The notes below the pieces were generated by a model. That model saw only the letters and a list, made by a program, of their open reading frames with translations, did not search any database and was not told the origin of the DNA. Shown in pieces: positions 6,805 to 9,533 of a stretch of DNA of 9,533 nt (within the stretch, counting starts at the first letter, position 1; every line of letters begins with the position of its first letter). The position numbers were made by a program, and so were the translations under genes. The stretch is taken from contig JAFDFT010000058.1 in the NCBI GenBank assembly GCA_019309685.1, forward strand, positions 1-9,533. The letters run 5' to 3'. This DNA comes from Deltaproteobacteria bacterium (lineage in GTDB: Bacteria; Desulfobacterota; Desulfobacteria; Desulfobacterales; JAABPS01).

Positions 6805-7494
6805 ATGAAAATTGGCTCCAAAAGCTGGGATAGTCTTATTATTGAAGGCGCGAATGAATTCGGTATTCACCTTGATCATGAGAAAGTAAAAAGCTTTTCC
6901 CTATACGCACACGAACTCATTAGATGGAATAGCAAAATAAATCTCACATCCATTACCGATCCTTTTGAAATCGCCGTTAAACACTTTATAGATTCGATCA
7001 TTCCATCACTTTATATACCACCCGACGCTTCAATTATTGATATTGGTTCAGGCGGAGGGTTCCCAGGTCTCCCTCTATCGATTCTACTTCCTTCTATATC
7101 TTCGACGCTTATTGACACATCGCGAAAAAAAGTTAGTTTTTTAAAGCATATTGCCCGTATGTTAAAGATAAGAAACATATCTATATATCAGACCAGGGCT
7201 GAAGATATTAGCAAGAAAGAACAATTCGCCGGTTCATTTGATGTTATTATATCACGAGCGCTATTTCCTCTTAAAAAATTAATGTCTATAGCTTTGCCCC
7301 TGGTATCCAAAAATGGAGAGATTATCGCGATGAAGGGAAAAGAGGCCAACGAGGATAATGAATTGCAAAGTGTGCATGAACAGTTGAGCAGTTGGAAAAA
7401 TGAAAATTTAGAAAGGAATTATACCTTTTCCATTAAAAGATATCGTTTGAGAGAAATAGATGCTGAACGGTCAATATTTCTTTTTAAATTTTGA
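6805..7494 (+). CDS. rsmG: 16S rRNA (guanine-527-N7) methyltransferase RsmG
   Basis: The product is 230 residues, the usual length for RsmG (also called GidB). It transfers a methyl group from S-adenosylmethionine to N7 of G527 in 16S rRNA; in several bacteria, loss of this enzyme gives low-level streptomycin resistance. The family signatures are present: LIRWNSKINLTSI near the N-terminus, then KHFIDSI. The SAM-binding motif I, DIGSGGGFPG, is at 79-88. DTSRKKVSFLKH, a conserved ISRAL segment and an MKGK loop follow. The ATG at 6805 was preferred over the TTG at 6751, which would add 18 residues translated from the structured intergenic element. The ribosome binding site is weak in either case. 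In many bacteria rsmG sits with mnmG or parA/parB; none is visible here, so its context is atypical. It converges on the next gene with a 28-base gap. Confidence 0.95.
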   Translation: MKIGSKSWDSLIIEGANEFGIHLDHEKVKSFSLYAHELIRWNSKINLTSITDPFEIAVKHFIDSIIPSLYIPPDASIIDIGSGGGFPGLPLSILLPSISSTLIDTSRKKVSFLKHIARMLKIRNISIYQTRAEDISKKEQFAGSFDVIISRALFPLKKLMSIALPLVSKNGEIIAMKGKEANEDNELQSVHEQLSSWKNENLERNYTFSIKRYRLREIDAERSIFLFKF

Positions 7495-7522
7495 AAATAA
7501 AAAATATTGATCTTGCAGGATG

Positions 7523-8653
7523 CTACACGCCTTCATTCATAATATTTGCCATAACCAGCAAAATACCTCTTAGCTTTGGCGGCATTTCCTTAAACTGAAC
7601 GCCTAAAATATCGACGATTTTTCCGCCCTGTGACACTTGTTTAAACCAGACGATCTTACCTAAAATGCTTAACGAGAGTGATTCATTTGGGAGGCTGATT
7701 TTTGTTTTTGCCGTTTTGCCAATGAGATGCAGCGGAGGATCATTCCAGAATTTGGTTTCCAGGTCTATGCAAATTCCTCCCAGAGAGATATCGCTTGTGG
7801 TGCCGTTGACCACCATAGGACTTACACCTGATTCATCATGGAAGATATCCACACTGGCATTCATTAATATTTTATATCTGGTAACTTTTCGAACAATTTG
7901 GGAAGAACTATCTTTATCCGGGTCGGATCGAAGCTGGTAAAGGTGATTCAGTCTCATTTCAATGTCAGGATATTTTTTACACAGCCCTATAAGTCTGTCT
8001 TTGGATAATTTTATAAGTTCGGATTTTGTGGCTGTTTCTACATCTGAAGGGGATGTGTTTTTTTTATCAAAAGGATAAATCTTCCCTAAGAAATCGTTTT
8101 CGAATACGGGTATCGGGGTTTTCCTGACAATTTCTTTTCCGCTTAATGAAGATTGGGAAGGTATCTCATGAACCGTACCTGAGACGATAAAATATAAGTT
8201 TTCTTCCATTTCTCCAAATTTTTGAATCAATTTTCCTGAAGGCAAGCGAACATATTCCGAGTTTTTTAAAATAGAAACCATTTCCGGATAGGTCATCTTT
8301 TCAAAGAATTTTTTAAAAGGCGTTTCAGGAGGGTTGCATTTACGAAGAGAAGAATAAAATCCCCAGGCGTCTTGATTCGTTGGTTTGGATAAATTCCATT
8401 CCATGATCTTTGAAGCGATGGCCTGAAGTATCATCCCGGAATGCAAGTATAAATCCGTAGCTTTCTTATAAGATTCGGCTGCAGCGTCAAATGACTTCTT
8501 ACGCACAAGCAAGTCTGAAAAGGCTTTGTGCAGTGATGGGTCGTCGGGGAATATATCAAGGATGGCTTGAAACTCTTGAATAGAATCAATTTTAATGGTG
8601 CCATCAGTAATATGCTTAATGATGTTGGCTTTTTTATCCGTTTGATGATCCAT
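7523..8653 (-). CDS. TPR-cNMP-like-PilZ domain protein
   Basis: The product is 376 residues and cytoplasmic. Residues about 25-105 are TPR-like helices (LHKAFSDLLVRKKSFDAAAESYKK can be read as one repeat). Residues about 125-235 resemble a cyclic-nucleotide-binding/CRP-type beta barrel (LPSGKLIQKFGEMEENLYFI, then VSGTVHEI and ATKSELIKLSKDRL). Its phosphate-binding cassette looks degenerate: the usual GE..L and R-S/T-A residues are not seen, so cAMP or cGMP binding is doubtful. Residues about 253-372 form a PilZ domain with both c-di-GMP motifs: RKVTR at 255-259 (RxxxR) and DISLGG at 288-293. It is therefore a good candidate c-di-GMP receptor. There is no DNA-binding domain. Its start is supported by AAGGTAG five bases before the ATG, and a promoter lies upstream. 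PilZ proteins often regulate pili, motility or exopolysaccharide; a link with the ATPase cluster is possible but unproven. Confidence 0.88.
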   Translation of the reverse strand: MDHQTDKKANIIKHITDGTIKIDSIQEFQAILDIFPDDPSLHKAFSDLLVRKKSFDAAAESYKKATDLYLHSGMILQAIASKIMEWNLSKPTNQDAWGFYSSLRKCNPPETPFKKFFEKMTYPEMVSILKNSEYVRLPSGKLIQKFGEMEENLYFIVSGTVHEIPSQSSLSGKEIVRKTPIPVFENDFLGKIYPFDKKNTSPSDVETATKSELIKLSKDRLIGLCKKYPDIEMRLNHLYQLRSDPDKDSSSQIVRKVTRYKILMNASVDIFHDESGVSPMVVNGTTSDISLGGICIDLETKFWNDPPLHLIGKTAKTKISLPNESLSLSILGKIVWFKQVSQGGKIVDILGVQFKEMPPKLRGILLVMANIMNEGV

Positions 8654-8948
8654 ACAAACTACCTTATTAATAGCCGGGTAAAGAACTGAAAAACATGCTG
8701 ATAAATCAATTAGAATATCATGTTGAGTAATATATTTCTGCTCTGATTACCTTCTATTTATTCGTATTTTTGATACTTGGTTAGTTAAAATATTATATGA
8801 AAAACTTCACTTTATTGCAATATTTTATTCAAAAATCCAGAATATTAACTAAATTCACGTTAAGAATCAGAAACGGCTGACGGCAATTAAAACAGATCAA
8901 CTTTCCTGTTTATTGGGAGCTTATAAGGATAACAAGGAATATATTATT
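8654..8948 (-). other. Intergenic region between two minus-strand genes
   Basis: This AT-rich gap of 295 bases separates the uncharacterised gene at 8949 from the TPR-PilZ gene. It holds the promoter at 8792-8820 and, below it, an untranslated leader of about 130 bases. A weak inverted repeat AAACAG (8890-8895) / CTGTTT (8906-8911) might slow transcription leaving the upstream gene, but it is not followed by a clear T-run. No small ORF with a convincing start was seen. Confidence 0.5.
8792..8820 (-). promoter_or_regulatory. Sigma70-type promoter for the TPR-PilZ gene
   Basis: Read on the minus strand, the -35 is TTGCAA (8815-8820, four of six consensus bases), the spacer is exactly 17 bases, and the -10 is a perfect TATAAT (8792-8797). 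Transcription would start near 8785, about 130 bases before the ATG at 8653. The region is AT-rich, so chance matches are possible, but the spacing and perfect -10 make this the best promoter in the window. Confidence 0.55.
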
Positions 8949-9533
8949 TCAATCTTCAGACTTTAAAAAGGGAGCAAATAAATATTTTATATTCTCAAGA
9001 GAATCGCTGATAGCAAAAGGAAGGCTTTGTGCGTACATATCCAAAAGGGTTATTGCGTTTACAGAGGAGTCCGTATCACTGGCAGCTCGAAGGCGTTCAG
9101 CGATTGATGTATTTACAATTTGAGCGTTTTCATAAATTGCTTTCAGACCATCAAGTTCGAGATCGGCTTGTTTTTTTTCCTTATTAAGGAAATACTGCGC
9201 AAGCAAATACATGGAGGTAGCGCGGTAAATGGTTTCTTCTTTGCTTGAAAGGGGGAGATGAAAACGAGCCATGGGTCTGAAAAAAGAAGTGTGCGGGCAG
9301 CCGCTGGTGGCGATAATTAGCCCCATGAGAGAACTGATTCCTCTTTGTATAGTTGTTTTCTGGGAAACAATTCTTTCATTAGTTGAAACATCTATAGTAA
9401 CTTTATCAAACGATAATAGACCCTTAAACCTTCTTACGATACTTACAAGATTAGCGGATAAAGGGCAATAGTTGTATCTTTCCGGATCAATGACACAATT
9501 CGGACACTGGTAATAATAGAGATCCGTCCAGGA
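8949..9533 (-). CDS. Conserved uncharacterised Cys-containing protein (5'-truncated)
   Basis: The frame is open from the right edge of the window to TGA at 8949, giving the C-terminal 194 residues; an internal ATG at 9326 is not the real start. The visible part starts with WTDLYYYQCPNC and continues to YNCPLS, so cysteines 10, 13 and 22 could form a metal site with another ligand. IVRRF and a strand (VTIDVST) follow, then SSLMGLIIATSGCPHT, RFHLPLSSKEETIYRATSMY and LLAQYFLNK. A helical C-terminal part contains LDGLKAIYENAQIVN, NAITLLDMYAQSLPF and FLKSED. The CPNC, SGCP and HLP-EET-YR segments look like a conserved family of unknown function found in deltaproteobacteria; from memory this may be the family named DUF6901, which I could not check. 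No signal peptide or membrane segment is visible. The next gene in the same direction is the TPR-PilZ gene, 295 bases away with its own promoter. Confidence 0.8.
   Translation of the reverse strand, partial: SWTDLYYYQCPNCVIDPERYNYCPLSANLVSIVRRFKGLLSFDKVTIDVSTNERIVSQKTTIQRGISSLMGLIIATSGCPHTSFFRPMARFHLPLSSKEETIYRATSMYLLAQYFLNKEKKQADLELDGLKAIYENAQIVNTSIAERLRAASDTDSSVNAITLLDMYAQSLPFAISDSLENIKYLFAPFLKSED

Noticed and set aside
7495..7522. Shared bidirectional terminator between rsmG and the TPR-PilZ gene
   Set aside because: The gap is only 28 bases and shows no stable inverted repeat, only A-rich sequence.
8890..8911. Terminator after the gene at 8949
   Set aside because: The stem is only six mostly A/T pairs with a ten-base loop and no proper T-run.
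9271..9471. Plus-strand ORF of 66 codons near the right edge
   Set aside because: It lies wholly over the minus-strand conserved protein, whose frame carries the family-like motifs.

Overview
The window is AT-rich bacterial chromosome. Its content points to a Desulfobacterota (deltaproteobacterial) organism: PATAN/DUF4388-type signalling proteins, a HAMP-only membrane sensor, a kinase-like phosphoacceptor protein without an ATPase domain, and a secretion-type ATPase with an N-terminal TPR extension. This lineage call is an inference from gene content; there is no rRNA or other phylogenetic marker except rsmG.

Region 1 (1-6529, all + strand) is a run of six closely spaced genes that reads as one signalling unit. 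In order they are the 3' end of a Cache-TM-HAMP sensor, a protein with two PATAN-like repeats, a PAS-PAS-DHp protein, a receiver-PATAN response regulator, a small roadblock/LC7-like protein, and a large TPR-MshEN-like-GspE/PilB-type ATPase. Gaps are 24-105 bases, and no strong terminator was seen inside. The simplest reading is a relay from membrane and PAS inputs through a phosphorylatable receiver and roadblock/PATAN adaptors to a secretion or pilus-type motor ATPase. No pilin, pilC, pilT, secretin or other secretion-apparatus gene is present, so the target machine is unknown.

Region 2 (6530-6804) is intergenic. Its last third is visibly less AT-rich and can fold into a compact three-way junction. 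The opposite strand carries a 32-codon ORF with a good ribosome binding site. It may be a dispersed repeat, a structured RNA or a small gene.

Region 3 (6805-8653) holds rsmG (16S rRNA m7G methyltransferase, + strand) converging on a minus-strand gene for a TPR-cNMP-like-PilZ protein. The PilZ domain keeps both c-di-GMP-binding motifs, while the cNMP-like domain seems to lack its phosphate-binding arginine. This gene has a good sigma70-type promoter.

Region 4 (8949-9533, minus strand) is the 3' part of a gene for a conserved, uncharacterised cysteine-containing family.

The most interesting item is the region 1 cluster as a whole, especially the pairing of an ATPase-less phosphoacceptor protein with PATAN and roadblock proteins and a motor ATPase. 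No CRISPR array, insertion sequence, tRNA or rRNA gene was seen.
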